This document shows, one piece after another, positions 17,183-26,418 of a stretch of DNA of 64,000 nucleotides. The notes beneath the pieces were generated by a model, which searched no databases, was not told the origin of the DNA, and was given only the letters and a program-made list of their open reading frames with translations. This DNA is from Bacteroidales bacterium UBA2712 (GTDB lineage: Bacteria; Bacteroidota; Bacteroidia; Bacteroidales; Paludibacteraceae): contig DEKW01000013.1 of NCBI GenBank assembly GCA_002354055.1, positions 167,578 through 231,577 of the forward strand. The letters run 5' to 3'. Numbering within the stretch: position 1 is the stretch's first letter; each line of letters opens with the position of its first letter. Position numbers and translations under genes: made by a program.

Positions 17183-19327
17183 TTACTTAATCTCGCGGGC
17201 TTTGATGCCGTCGCGTTCGAGGAGGGCATTGATGGTCGGTTCGCCGCCACGGAAACGCTTGTACAGATCCATCGCTTTCTCGGTACCACCCTTCTCCAGG
17301 ATGTTCTCGCGGAAACGCTTTGCGGCTTTCTTATCGAAGATGGAGCCGTTCTTTGCTTGCGCAGCCTTGAAGACGGAGAATGCATCTGCGTCCAGCAGTT
17401 CAGACCACTTGTAGCTATAGTAACCTGCCGCATAACCGCCGGAGAAGATATGCGTGAACGCACAGCACATCTGTGTTCCGGGGACGTTTGGCAGAACCTG
17501 TACCTGCTCCATTGCCTCATCGCTGAAACGAACGACGGACTCTACGGTTCCGATAGCCTCGTTTACCTCAAAGGGTTTCTCCAAGGTATGCCATGCCATA
17601 TCCAGATAGCCGAAGCTGAGCTGACGTGCGCAAGCGTAAGCAGCATGGTACGTCTGCGAGGCATGCATCTTATCCAGCAACTCCTGCGGCAGACTCTCGC
17701 CTGTCTTATAGTGCTTTGCAAAAGTATCCAGGAACTCTTTCTCATCGATGAAGTTCTCGTTGAACTGGCTCGGCAATTCCACGAAGTCGCGCGGTACGTT
17801 CGTTCCGCTCTGCGCAGCATACTGGCAGCGAGTCAGCATACCATGCAGACCATGACCGAACTCATGCAAGAACGTGCGCACCTCATCATACGTGAAGAGC
17901 GCCGGTTTGTCTGCCGTCGGACGAGTAAAGTTCATCACATTGACAATATGCGGACGATGATCTTTTTTACCCTTTATATACTGCGGCTGGAAATCGTTCA
18001 TCCATGCGCCGCCACGCTTGCCGTCCCGCGGATGGAAGTCTGCGTAGTAAACAGCAAGGAACTTACCTTTCTCGTCAAACACCTCATACGCCGTCACCTC
18101 GGGGTTATACACCTGAATCTTCTTGTTCTCCTTGAATTTCAGGCCATAGAGTTTCTCAGCGAGTCCGAAGACACCCTTCTTCACATTCTCCAGCTCGAAA
18201 TACGGACGCAGATCATCATCGGAGATGGCATATTTCTCCTGTTTGAGTTTCTTGGAATAATAACTGAAGTCCCATGGCTGCAGATGTGCCGCATAGAAAC
18301 CATGCGCATGAGCGTAGTCCTCTAACTCTTTCACTTCCTCACGCGCAGCCGGCATATAGGCGTCACGGAGTTGATCCAAGAGACGATATACATTCTCCGG
18401 AGTCTCCGCCATGGTCTTATAGAGCGATTTCTCCGCGTAGGTCTTCTTGCCAAAGAGCTTTGCGAGTGCCAGACGCGTATTCACGATCTCCACAATCAGA
18501 CCGGTGTTGTCAAACTCACCTCCGACACACTTGCCGGCATTCGCCATATACAACTCGCGACGGATGTCACGGTTGTCCAGATCCTGCATCACAGGGATAG
18601 TGGTCGTCGGTTTGAGGTTCAGCAACCATCCCTCCTGCCCTTTCTTCTCTGCGTTAGCACGAAGCATCGCCTTGGTGTCGTCATTCAGACCTGCCAAGAG
18701 CGCCTCGTCGGTAATGAGCATCGTCCACGCGTTGGTGGCTTTGAGCACATTCTGACCGTATTGAAGGGTCAACTGACTCAGTTTGGCGCTCAACTCACGG
18801 TAAGTCTGCTTATCCTCAGGACTCAGGTTTGCGCCGTTATTGGCAAACGACTCGTAGATATCCTCCAGCAGCTTATACTGCGCTTTGTTCAGTTTGAGTT
18901 TGCCGCGCTGGTCATAAACCGCTTTGATACGCTTGAACAAGCCTTCATTCAGACGAATCGTAGAGGAATACTCAGACAATTTCGGAGAGAGCTCCATCTC
19001 AATCTGCTGCAGCGTGTCGTTAGTCTCTGCGCTGGTGAGGTTATAGAAACAACCGGCGACAACGGTCAGCAATTCTCCCGAAGCCTCATACGCCTCGATG
19101 GTGTTGGCATAAGTCGGAGCCGCAGGATTATTCACGATGTCGTCAATATCCTTCAGACCTTGTTTGAATGCCTCTTCAAAGGCCGGCATATAGTGCTCCG
19201 CATGAATCTCGTTAAAGGGATACGTGCCATGCGGCGTCTTCCAGTTCTTATACTCGAAGAACGGGTTGGTTGCAGCCGTAGCTGCTAAAACAGTTGTGGC
19301 AAGAGCCATAGTTAGTAATTTTCTCAT
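17183..19327 (-). CDS. dcp: M3-family zinc metallopeptidase (peptidyl-dipeptidase Dcp / oligopeptidase A type), exported
   Basis: 714 residues. A signal peptide (MRKLLTMALATTVLAATAAT) directs it to the periplasm or surface. The N-terminal helical half ends with PMxDLDN-type sequence; the catalytic zinc motif HEFGHGLHG is near residue 490 with the third ligand Glu about 28 residues later in the segment DFVELPSQ, followed by the family substrate-binding segment RQLSFGYLDMAWH. It degrades oligopeptides, releasing C-terminal dipeptides if Dcp-like. Length fits Dcp. It ends 23 bases before a terminator-promoter element. Confidence 0.9.
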   Translation of the reverse strand: MRKLLTMALATTVLAATAATNPFFEYKNWKTPHGTYPFNEIHAEHYMPAFEEAFKQGLKDIDDIVNNPAAPTYANTIEAYEASGELLTVVAGCFYNLTSAETNDTLQQIEMELSPKLSEYSSTIRLNEGLFKRIKAVYDQRGKLKLNKAQYKLLEDIYESFANNGANLSPEDKQTYRELSAKLSQLTLQYGQNVLKATNAWTMLITDEALLAGLNDDTKAMLRANAEKKGQEGWLLNLKPTTTIPVMQDLDNRDIRRELYMANAGKCVGGEFDNTGLIVEIVNTRLALAKLFGKKTYAEKSLYKTMAETPENVYRLLDQLRDAYMPAAREEVKELEDYAHAHGFYAAHLQPWDFSYYSKKLKQEKYAISDDDLRPYFELENVKKGVFGLAEKLYGLKFKENKKIQVYNPEVTAYEVFDEKGKFLAVYYADFHPRDGKRGGAWMNDFQPQYIKGKKDHRPHIVNVMNFTRPTADKPALFTYDEVRTFLHEFGHGLHGMLTRCQYAAQSGTNVPRDFVELPSQFNENFIDEKEFLDTFAKHYKTGESLPQELLDKMHASQTYHAAYACARQLSFGYLDMAWHTLEKPFEVNEAIGTVESVVRFSDEAMEQVQVLPNVPGTQMCCAFTHIFSGGYAAGYYSYKWSELLDADAFSVFKAAQAKNGSIFDKKAAKRFRENILEKGGTEKAMDLYKRFRGGEPTINALLERDGIKAREIK

Positions 19328-19331
19328 TGAT

Positions 19332-19371
19332 AATTTCGATATGTCGATATATCGGTCTGTCGATATACCGA
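19332..19371. repeat. Octamer array (TATNTCGA) between the T9SS cargo gene and the M3 peptidase gene
   Basis: Five 8 bp units with conserved TCGA fill the gap between the two genes. The unit is the reverse complement type of the array at 48511-48558. Confidence 0.65.
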
Positions 19372-19379
19372 AGTTAATA

Positions 19380-20705
19380 TTATTTCCCCCGGAGGAGGTT
19401 GATGTCGCCGGACATCTGATAGATGCCTAAGACAGACTCATCGGCGTTGAGTTTCTTCTTGTTATACGAAGCCTTCATCATAAAGGATGCATTCTTAGCC
19501 GCGTCCGTTCCCATAGCCCGTACGACGTAGAAATACGCACCTTCTGCTGCCGGACGGCCGTTGATATTTCCGTCCCAGCCTTTTGCCGGGTCGGTCGATT
19601 CATAAACCAGTTTGCCCCAACGGTTATAGACCCATATATGGAAATCCCGCAGCGATCTGTACGCCACGCGGAACTCGTCGTTCTTACCGTCGCCATTCGG
19701 CGTGAAGACGTTCGGAACCGCCAGATAGGACTCCGCGACAGCTACCGTCACTTCCATCGAGTCGGACGCACAAGTGGCATTATTGACCGCACATACCACA
19801 CGGTATGAACCCGGCTCCGAGAAGGTATAACGGATGTCCTTGTCGTTACGCGTGACAATCAACTCCGTGGAATGATAGATCGACCATTTATAGAACTGCG
19901 CTGCAGGTGTGGGATTCGAATAAAACGCTACCTCCAACGGACCGCTGTATTCCGACGAAGCGATCAGCTCCTGGGATGTCGGGCGGTTTCGTTCATTGGA
20001 TTTCTCACCCTCTTTGCCTCGGGTTGTTGCCAACGACATAAGTTGCATCTTTACTGCCTTAATGCTATCTATCGGTACATCGATCTCTACACACGCGGAA
20101 TCCATGCCCAATGCCTCACGGACGGTCTGGTCGTAGCAGAGTTTAATAGGCGTCGGGCCATAAAGAGCAGGCAGCATAAAAACAGGACGAAGGGTCGAAG
20201 CTACCGTAGCTGCAGAATCTACCCACTCCTCTGTATTCCACGCGAGCGCATTATAATCTATGGAACACGCGCGCGCATACGAACCTTGTGTACCATCCAG
20301 ACGCGTATAGATATACGGCTTGGTATCGCCTTTGAGATGCAGGATCGTAGAACCACACTCGGTCTCTGCCGAGAGTACCAAATCGGTCGGCGCGGTATAA
20401 TGGAAGACATAGAAAGGAGCTGAAACCATGCTGCCTTTCTGGATATAATACCCTCCTTCGTCCAAGTTATACTGGGTCTCGATATTCGTCTCCACTTCTC
20501 CTGTCTCAATACTATGCCAATCGACATCGCCCCATTTGGAGGTAATATCTATGGAACCGCTGAAGAAAAAGAGCGTGTCATTTCCGTTCACTACTTGCGT
20601 AGCCCCGGTGCACTCAATAGGCAAAGCCCATAGACAGCCACTCCCGGCTCTCCACATAGGGAGAGCCAGAAGAAGTGTCATTATGAAAATTAGTTTTCTT
20701 GTCAT
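19380..20705 (-). CDS. Secreted protein with gliding-motility-type C-terminal (T9SS type B) sorting domain
   Basis: 441 residues with signal peptide. Residues about 295-335 form a PKD-like domain (SEPGSYRVVCAVNN), followed by the type B sorting domain: VPNVFTPNGDGKNDEFRV, FHIWVYNRWGKLVYES, GWDGNINGRPAAEGAYFYVV. Such domains direct cargo through the T9SS. Unusually the domain is not terminal: about 40 residues follow, including KASYNKKKLN and LGIYQMSGDINLLRGK. The middle has no recognised enzyme motif. The ATG overlaps the serA stop (ATGA), so the cargo gene is in the serine operon. Confidence 0.85.
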   Translation of the reverse strand: MTRKLIFIMTLLLALPMWRAGSGCLWALPIECTGATQVVNGNDTLFFFSGSIDITSKWGDVDWHSIETGEVETNIETQYNLDEGGYYIQKGSMVSAPFYVFHYTAPTDLVLSAETECGSTILHLKGDTKPYIYTRLDGTQGSYARACSIDYNALAWNTEEWVDSAATVASTLRPVFMLPALYGPTPIKLCYDQTVREALGMDSACVEIDVPIDSIKAVKMQLMSLATTRGKEGEKSNERNRPTSQELIASSEYSGPLEVAFYSNPTPAAQFYKWSIYHSTELIVTRNDKDIRYTFSEPGSYRVVCAVNNATCASDSMEVTVAVAESYLAVPNVFTPNGDGKNDEFRVAYRSLRDFHIWVYNRWGKLVYESTDPAKGWDGNINGRPAAEGAYFYVVRAMGTDAAKNASFMMKASYNKKKLNADESVLGIYQMSGDINLLRGK

Positions 20706-21622
20706 TTATTTACTTGGAAACGGGTGTTGCCGTTCTGGATGATGTCCACAATCTGCTTTGCAGCAGCGATGCCGGCATTGATATTGGCCTCTGCGGTCTG
20801 CGCACCCATCTTCTTCGGCGTTGCAAAATAGCGTCCCTCAAAGAGTGTACGGAACTTCGCATCCGCAACCGGCATAATATCCGTCATGTACTTCAGATCG
20901 GTACGTTCTTGCATCAAAGCAATCAGACCTTCCTCGTCAATCACCTCCTTGCGTGCGGTATTGACAAGAATACCGCCTTTCGGCATGAGGTTAACCAGAT
21001 CATGATTGATGCTGCTCTTGGTCTCTGCCGTAGCAGGAATATGCAGACTCACGATGTTGCAAGTCTTATACAACTCCTCGGCGGAGTGAACCGGCTTCAC
21101 GTTAGCTGCCGTCATCGCCTCGTCCGGGCAATACGCATCGTACGCGTACACCTCCATTCCGAAGCCCTGCGCAATACGCGCTACGTTACGACCTACATTT
21201 CCGAAGGCATGAATACCGAGTTTCTTGCCCTTCAGCTCTGTTCCTGAAGTGCCATTATAGAGATTGCGAACGGCATACACCATCAATCCCAAAGCCAATT
21301 CGGCAACAGCGTTGCTGTTTTGACCCGGCGTATTCATGGCTACCACTTTGTGTGCCGTAGCCGCTTCGAGGTCGATGTTATCATACCCTGCTCCGGCACG
21401 AACAACGATCTTCAGTTGCTTGGCTGCATCCAACACGGCAGCGTCCACCACATCCGAACGGATGATGAGTGCGTCTGCGTCCGCTACTGCATCCAACAAC
21501 TGCTGTTTGTCTGTGTATTTCTCCAAGAGAGCGAGTTCATACCCTGCGCTCTCTACCACTTCGCGAATGCCGTCCACGGCTATTTTCGCAAAAGGTTTTT
21601 CTGTTGCTACAAGTACTTTCAT
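20702..21622 (-). CDS. serA: D-3-phosphoglycerate dehydrogenase, short form
   Basis: 306-residue NAD-dependent 2-hydroxyacid dehydrogenase for the first step of serine synthesis. The Rossmann motif is GKKLGIHAFGNVGRNVA (about residues 142-158); VRAGAGYDNID and NTARKEVIDE carry the substrate-site Arg/Glu region. No ACT regulatory domain follows, so allosteric inhibition by serine may be absent. The usual catalytic His is replaced in sequence by KKMGAQTAEA, which is seen in other Bacteroidales SerA proteins as I recall. Next to serC with the same orientation supports the role. Confidence 0.9.
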   Translation of the reverse strand: MKVLVATEKPFAKIAVDGIREVVESAGYELALLEKYTDKQQLLDAVADADALIIRSDVVDAAVLDAAKQLKIVVRAGAGYDNIDLEAATAHKVVAMNTPGQNSNAVAELALGLMVYAVRNLYNGTSGTELKGKKLGIHAFGNVGRNVARIAQGFGMEVYAYDAYCPDEAMTAANVKPVHSAEELYKTCNIVSLHIPATAETKSSINHDLVNLMPKGGILVNTARKEVIDEEGLIALMQERTDLKYMTDIMPVADAKFRTLFEGRYFATPKKMGAQTAEANINAGIAAAKQIVDIIQNGNTRFQVNK

Positions 21623-21662
21623 ATTTTTTTTGATTAAGGATCGTTCACTTTGTTCACTAAAG

Positions 21663-21740
21663 GAATAAAGAGTAAAGACTTAAATGTTTTGTATAGTCGA
21701 AGCCGTTTAGTCTTTCATCCTTTAGCGAAGCGGTCTTTAT
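21663..21740. repeat. Dispersed element TTTAGCGAAGCGGTC with flanking GTCTTTA words, serA-serC gap
   Basis: The 142-base gap holds AGTCTTTACTCTTT (inverted, 21663-21680) and TTTAGCGAAGCGGT (21721-21734) followed by CTTTATTC. The same composite recurs at 30391-30425 (inverted) and inside a coding region at 50527-50560. Confidence 0.6.
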
Positions 21741-21764
21741 TCTTTTAGCCCATAGGGCGGTCTA

Positions 21765-22844
21765 TTAATGTAATTTCTCATATTCTTTAATGCAATCTAC
21801 CAGAGCTTGCACGCCTTCCAGGTCCATTGCGTTATAGCAGGAAGCGCGGAAACCGCCCACGAGACGGTGACCCTTGATACCCACCATGCCTTTTGCAGTA
21901 GCGAACTTGAAGAAATCGTCCTGCAGATCCTCGTAGCCCGGCTTGAAGACGAAGCAGATATTCATGCGGCTGCGATCCTCTTTCTTGCTGATCGTCGGCA
22001 TGAACAACTTGCTCTCATCGAGGCACTTGTACAGCAAGTCTGCTTTTGCTTTGTTGCGTGCCTCAATCCAGCGCACACCGCCGTTTGCTTTGAGCCAACG
22101 AAGGGTCAGCAGCGCCGTATAAACCGGCAGTACAGGAGGCGTGTTGAACATCGAACCGCCTTCAATATGCGTCTGATAATTCAGCATCGTCGGGATATAA
22201 CGGCTTACTTTGCCAAGGCACGACTCTTTGATGATGACAAAGGTCACACCTGCCGGAGCGAGGTTCTTTTGCGCACCGCCGTAGATGATATCAAACTGGC
22301 TTACATCTATCGGACGGCTCAGGATATCCGAACTCATATCGGCTACCAAAGGTACATTGCCTTTTTTCTTGTAGATCTCCGCGAGTTTCTCATCGTTGAT
22401 CTCGGTACCGAAGATAGTGTTGTTCGTCGTGATATGGAAATAGTCTGCGTCCTGCGGGATCTCATAATCCGTCGGGATAGAATCTGTCGAAGCGGCTACT
22501 TCTACTGCCTCACCGAAGCCTTTTGCCTCTTTCAGCGCTTTCTTGCTCCACACACCGGTGTTCAGATACGCTGCTTTCTTCTCCAGCAGGTTAAACGGAA
22601 CCATGCAGAACTGCAAGCTTGCGCCACCACCCAAGAACAACACACGATAGCCCTCCGGCACGTTCAACAACTCTTTCATCAGCGCTTCTGCCTCGTCCAT
22701 AACGGGTTGGAAATACTTAGCGCGGTGAGAAATCTCCAAGATAGAAAGTCCTTCACCTTGAAAATCCAGTACGGCATCAGCCGTCTGTTTGATTACTTCT
22801 TGCGGCAGGATCGACGGACCTGCGTTAAAATTATACTTTTTCAT
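21765..22844 (-). CDS. serC: Phosphoserine aminotransferase
   Basis: 359-residue PLP enzyme converting 3-phosphohydroxypyruvate to phosphoserine. It opens with KKYNFNAGPSILP, has FLGGGASLQFCMVP and the PLP-lysine motif YGGAQKNLAPAGVT (about residue 190), and ends with the substrate-binding HRLVGGFRASCYNAM. Length is normal. In many Bacteroidales serC, serA and a DUF1015 gene are adjacent; here DUF1015 is 6 kb away on the other strand (29056). Confidence 0.96.
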   Translation of the reverse strand: MKKYNFNAGPSILPQEVIKQTADAVLDFQGEGLSILEISHRAKYFQPVMDEAEALMKELLNVPEGYRVLFLGGGASLQFCMVPFNLLEKKAAYLNTGVWSKKALKEAKGFGEAVEVAASTDSIPTDYEIPQDADYFHITTNNTIFGTEINDEKLAEIYKKKGNVPLVADMSSDILSRPIDVSQFDIIYGGAQKNLAPAGVTFVIIKESCLGKVSRYIPTMLNYQTHIEGGSMFNTPPVLPVYTALLTLRWLKANGGVRWIEARNKAKADLLYKCLDESKLFMPTISKKEDRSRMNICFVFKPGYEDLQDDFFKFATAKGMVGIKGHRLVGGFRASCYNAMDLEGVQALVDCIKEYEKLH

Positions 22845-22865
22845 ACAATTATGTATTTTGATTGT

Positions 22866-24539
22866 TTACTTTAACGTATAATACTTATTATTCCAAGCGG
22901 TCGAATGTACGTTCGGCAGCTCGATGATACCTTCTTTATGCTGCTTGCCTTGCGCCAGATGCAACGCCATCGCTACTGCTGCCATGTCATCGGCAGCATT
23001 TGTCATTTGTGGTTTGTCATTTGCCATTTGAGCCTGCGGCAAGTATTGGCGCAAATTCTCCGGTACTTCTTTGCCGGCTTTCTGCATTCTTTCTGCCAGA
23101 TCCTTGTTGAACTGCTCTTTGGCGATGCCGGACTTGAACTCGCGGTATTGTTTGTCGTGCATAGCGAACTCAAACAGCTCCTCGTCGTCCTGTCCCCTAT
23201 CCCAGCCGAGTTCTTTCATCTCTTTGATGTACTGCGGCAGCACGTTAGGATAGAATTTCTGCGGGTCGTCCGTATAGAACTCAAAGCCTTTCTCTTTGGC
23301 GAGTTCGATGATTTCAGGAGCCAACTCGCCCGGTAACTTACCGGACTTGCCGAGAATCATACCCCACATAGCCGGATCCATACGGGTGAAGTCTTTCTCA
23401 CCCATCGAGCGGCTGAAGAGGTTCATCAACGCAGCGTTCTTCACATACTGGCTGAACGGCGTCACGAGACACGGCGTACCGAGCATCGGCCAGATGCGTT
23501 GTACCTCGTCGAAGAGCTGTACCAGCAGTTCGTCCTCGGAGAGTTCGGGTTCGCCTTTCTTCTTGAGGTTGGCATTGATAGCTGCGTGCATGCCTTTGAG
23601 ATCCGCCATGAGCGAACCCATCATACCTCCCGGCAGACCGCAACCCACGAGCAACGAAGTCATCAATGCGTTCTTCGGATCAATCCAGTAACCCAGGAAA
23701 TCATCGATGAACGACTGCGTCAGGCTGCGCGCCTCCATATAGGCCTTCATATTGATGTCTTTCACAAGGAATCCTGCATCTTTGAGCATCGCCTGAATAG
23801 TGATCACATCCGGGTGTACTTTACCCCAAGAGAGCGGCTCCATCGCTACGTCCAGCACATCGCCGCCGGCTTTCGCTACCTCGAGCATCGAAGCCACAGA
23901 GAATCCCGGTCCTGAATGGCCGTGGTATTGGATGATGATATGCGGGTGTTTCTCCTTAATGGCTGCTACGATGATGCCCAACATGTGCGGACGGCCGATA
24001 CCTGCCATATCTTTGAGGCAGATCTCCTGTGCGCCACCTTCTATCAGCTGCTCTGCGAGGTTGATGTAATACTCTGCAGTATGCACTTTCGAATAGGTGA
24101 TACACATTGTGGCTTGCGCAGTCATGCCGGCCTCTTTCGCCCATTTGATGGACGGAATAATATTTCTCGGGTCATTCAGACCGCAGAAGATTCGGGTGAT
24201 GTCGGTTCCTTGCGCGTGCTTCACTTTGTACATCAGCTGGCGCACATCTGCCGGAACCGGATTCATACGCAACGCATTCAGACCACGGTCCAGCATGTGC
24301 GTCTTGATTCCCGCCTCGTTGAACGGTTTGCAGAACGTCCGTACGGCTAAGTTCGGGTTCTCGCCGTATAGCAGGTTCACTTGTTCACTCGCGCCGCCGT
24401 TGGTCTCCACACGGTCAAAACAGCCCATGTCTATGATCACCGGCGCTATCTTCGCCAATTGGTCTCTACGCGGCACGTATTTACCACTACTCTGCCACAT
24501 GTCACGATAGACAAGGGAGAATTGAATTTCTTTTTTCAT
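22866..24539 (-). CDS. Oxaloacetate decarboxylase/pyruvate carboxylase-type carboxyltransferase subunit
   Basis: 557 residues. TIM-barrel carboxyltransferase: the metal site opens with the segment SLVYRDMWQS (the usual form is LRDxxQS), then CLKDMAGI and YHGHSGPG carrying the two His ligands, and the DVAMEPLSWG loop. The C-terminal conserved carboxylase domain follows to about residue 480. There is no biotinyl-Lys motif, so biotin must be on a separate carrier. Residues about 504-516 (QMANDKPQMTNA) are encoded by five tandem heptamers at 22997-23031, in the linker near the end. It precedes serC by 21 bases. Whether it acts in a Na+ pump or in anaplerosis is not decided here. Confidence 0.87.
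   Translation of the reverse strand: MKKEIQFSLVYRDMWQSSGKYVPRRDQLAKIAPVIIDMGCFDRVETNGGASEQVNLLYGENPNLAVRTFCKPFNEAGIKTHMLDRGLNALRMNPVPADVRQLMYKVKHAQGTDITRIFCGLNDPRNIIPSIKWAKEAGMTAQATMCITYSKVHTAEYYINLAEQLIEGGAQEICLKDMAGIGRPHMLGIIVAAIKEKHPHIIIQYHGHSGPGFSVASMLEVAKAGGDVLDVAMEPLSWGKVHPDVITIQAMLKDAGFLVKDINMKAYMEARSLTQSFIDDFLGYWIDPKNALMTSLLVGCGLPGGMMGSLMADLKGMHAAINANLKKKGEPELSEDELLVQLFDEVQRIWPMLGTPCLVTPFSQYVKNAALMNLFSRSMGEKDFTRMDPAMWGMILGKSGKLPGELAPEIIELAKEKGFEFYTDDPQKFYPNVLPQYIKEMKELGWDRGQDDEELFEFAMHDKQYREFKSGIAKEQFNKDLAERMQKAGKEVPENLRQYLPQAQMANDKPQMTNAADDMAAVAMALHLAQGKQHKEGIIELPNVHSTAWNNKYYTLK
22997..23031. repeat. In-frame heptamer array in the carboxyltransferase gene
   Basis: Plus-strand units CATTTGT, CATTTGT, GGTTTGT, CATTTGC, CATTTGA: 35 bases, period 7, inside the coding sequence. 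Confidence 0.75.
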
Positions 24540-24554
24540 ATAGCTAATTTTTCG

Positions 24555-24586
24555 TTATTTCGTTATGACGTAATTACGTTATTTCG
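24555..24586. repeat. Octamer array between wzi-like gene and carboxyltransferase gene
   Basis: TTATTTCG, TTATGACG, TAATTACG, TTATTTCG: four 8 bp units filling the 49-base gap. Confidence 0.65.
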
Positions 24587-24588
24587 AA

Positions 24589-26418
24589 TTAAAAGCCGAA
24601 GCTCAATCCGCAAGTCACCGTAAAATTCTTGCCTTGCAGATAAATGGGGGTATATTTGTTGAGATAATAGTTCACCAGCGCATCGCCGCTCAGTTCCTGC
24701 GAGGTTCCGTCATCATTCCATCCGCGGTCTTCTCCCGGCACTCGCGCCGATTTCGGAGCGTACGCACGCGTATTATTATAGGTGAAATCCACATGCGCAT
24801 AGCAATTATTAAAGACTTCATAGATCGCCCGGAAGTTGATCTCATCGTTTCGCCAGATTTTCTCCGCAAACGGTTTTTGTGCAATGATAGTACCTATATT
24901 GCGGCGAATATAATCATACGAGTTATATTTCGTATCATTCGTATAATCCAGAACCAGCCTCAAACCACGTACAGGACGGTACGCAAGTTGCACGAAGATC
25001 GATTGCGCGTTATCACCCATGTAATGGCCCATATTATAGCTGTTGGACGAGAAATCCGTTACCTTAATGGAGTGTGTATAGCAAGCGATATATGAGCGCA
25101 TAAACTCTCCGCGAAGAGACAGTCCTTTTACCGGCCAACCACTCCAGTTGAAGCCCACCAAGTAAGAAATAGGATTCCTCTGCGGATCCGATTTCTTGAG
25201 ACGCGCTAACTTGAACTCATCCAGGAAGAACGATCCGTAGAGCCGCAGATGGTCTGTCGGACGAATCGTTATACTTGCAAAAGCCTGCGAGTTCTGGTTC
25301 TCGGAGTTGATGCCTTTTGTCAACAGGTGATCCAACGATTTGAAGAATGCAATCGGAATGAAATATGCTGCTTGCACATTGCGCTCGGCATAAACAATCG
25401 AGTTTCCGAACGAAAATTGAATATACTTAATCGGCATGAACGTGAACATGTTCGCCGCCATAAACTTATTGGCGGGGCGATAGTTCTTCTTGATCACGCC
25501 TTCTTCCGACACCTCCGAGTAGTAATACGTCGAATCCATCACATTGGACGGCAACCAAGCATGGAAATAATCGAACTGAAACCACTTACAGGGCGTCAGT
25601 TGAAGTGTTATCATCGGCACTGCGGGATTGTGCGCAGAAAGGATATTCGATGCATGTTGTGCATCGCCCCATTGGATCCGTTCCCGTTGTACACCAATAC
25701 TACCCCACCATGCGTAAAGCGATATACCGCCTCGTGAATCCGAGAAATCGCCGCCCTTGCCGTGCGACACTTCTTTGTATTGCACACCCGGCAGATTATT
25801 CAAGAAGGTCGGTTGTGTCAGCCGCGGACCGTTATATTGAGACCATGAATCAGGGTAATACGATGTTTTATAGTTCACCCACCGCCAACTGTTATCGCGG
25901 ATGGAACCCCAGATAGAGAGGTGGTGTGCTATATCCATCTGAATCTCTGCTCCATACCAACGATGCGAGATCACACCTTTCTTATTGGCATACAGATCCA
26001 TGCCGAGTATCGGACGGATACGCATCTTGAAGATCTTATCTTTGGTCAGAATATGCAGACTCGGGTCCGCCAACGAGAGGTTAGAAACCGGTGTGATCCA
26101 CTGCGTCACGTGTCTATGCCCGTACGAGTAATAAACAGGGAGTGTGTCTAACTCCAAGGCATAATCCTGCATATAAAACAGCAGATCGTCCTTCTGCCTT
26201 TTGTTCAGCAACGAGTCTTTACTCTGCGCCTCGGCTAACATCCGGGCGATAGCATCTCGCGTATAGGGCTTGATTGCCGCATTGGAGGAGATTACTCCAT
26301 CGGTTGTCAATTCCTCGATGAAGTCATATATCTCCGTATATTCGATTGCCTGCGGGATGCGCTGGGCAGAAATGCTCAGCGCGCACAGGAGTAATATAGC
26401 AAGTAGTTTACTTCGCAT
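24589..26418 (-). CDS. Wzi-like capsule-assembly outer-membrane beta-barrel protein
   Basis: About 609 residues with a signal peptide ending ISAQ. The remainder is rich in alternating aromatic strands and ends in Phe (LSFGF), as outer-membrane barrels do. Family-type features are the N-terminal helical segment with TRDAIARML and the RISGG-like RGGISLYAWWGSIGVQRERIQWG. Wzi-type proteins attach capsule at the cell surface; the link to the nearby broken polysaccharide locus is only suggestive. An ATG 9 bases upstream (26427) is an alternative start; either overlaps the end of the skp gene. Confidence 0.72.
   Translation of the reverse strand: MRSKLLAILLLCALSISAQRIPQAIEYTEIYDFIEELTTDGVISSNAAIKPYTRDAIARMLAEAQSKDSLLNKRQKDDLLFYMQDYALELDTLPVYYSYGHRHVTQWITPVSNLSLADPSLHILTKDKIFKMRIRPILGMDLYANKKGVISHRWYGAEIQMDIAHHLSIWGSIRDNSWRWVNYKTSYYPDSWSQYNGPRLTQPTFLNNLPGVQYKEVSHGKGGDFSDSRGGISLYAWWGSIGVQRERIQWGDAQHASNILSAHNPAVPMITLQLTPCKWFQFDYFHAWLPSNVMDSTYYYSEVSEEGVIKKNYRPANKFMAANMFTFMPIKYIQFSFGNSIVYAERNVQAAYFIPIAFFKSLDHLLTKGINSENQNSQAFASITIRPTDHLRLYGSFFLDEFKLARLKKSDPQRNPISYLVGFNWSGWPVKGLSLRGEFMRSYIACYTHSIKVTDFSSNSYNMGHYMGDNAQSIFVQLAYRPVRGLRLVLDYTNDTKYNSYDYIRRNIGTIIAQKPFAEKIWRNDEINFRAIYEVFNNCYAHVDFTYNNTRAYAPKSARVPGEDRGWNDDGTSQELSGDALVNYYLNKYTPIYLQGKNFTVTCGLSFGF

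Noticed and set aside
17153..18325. 390-codon open frame antisense to the M3 peptidase gene
   Set aside because: Shadow of a well-supported gene; no homology or motif.
21807..22874. 355-codon open frame antisense to serC
   Set aside because: Shadow frame; serC is unambiguous.
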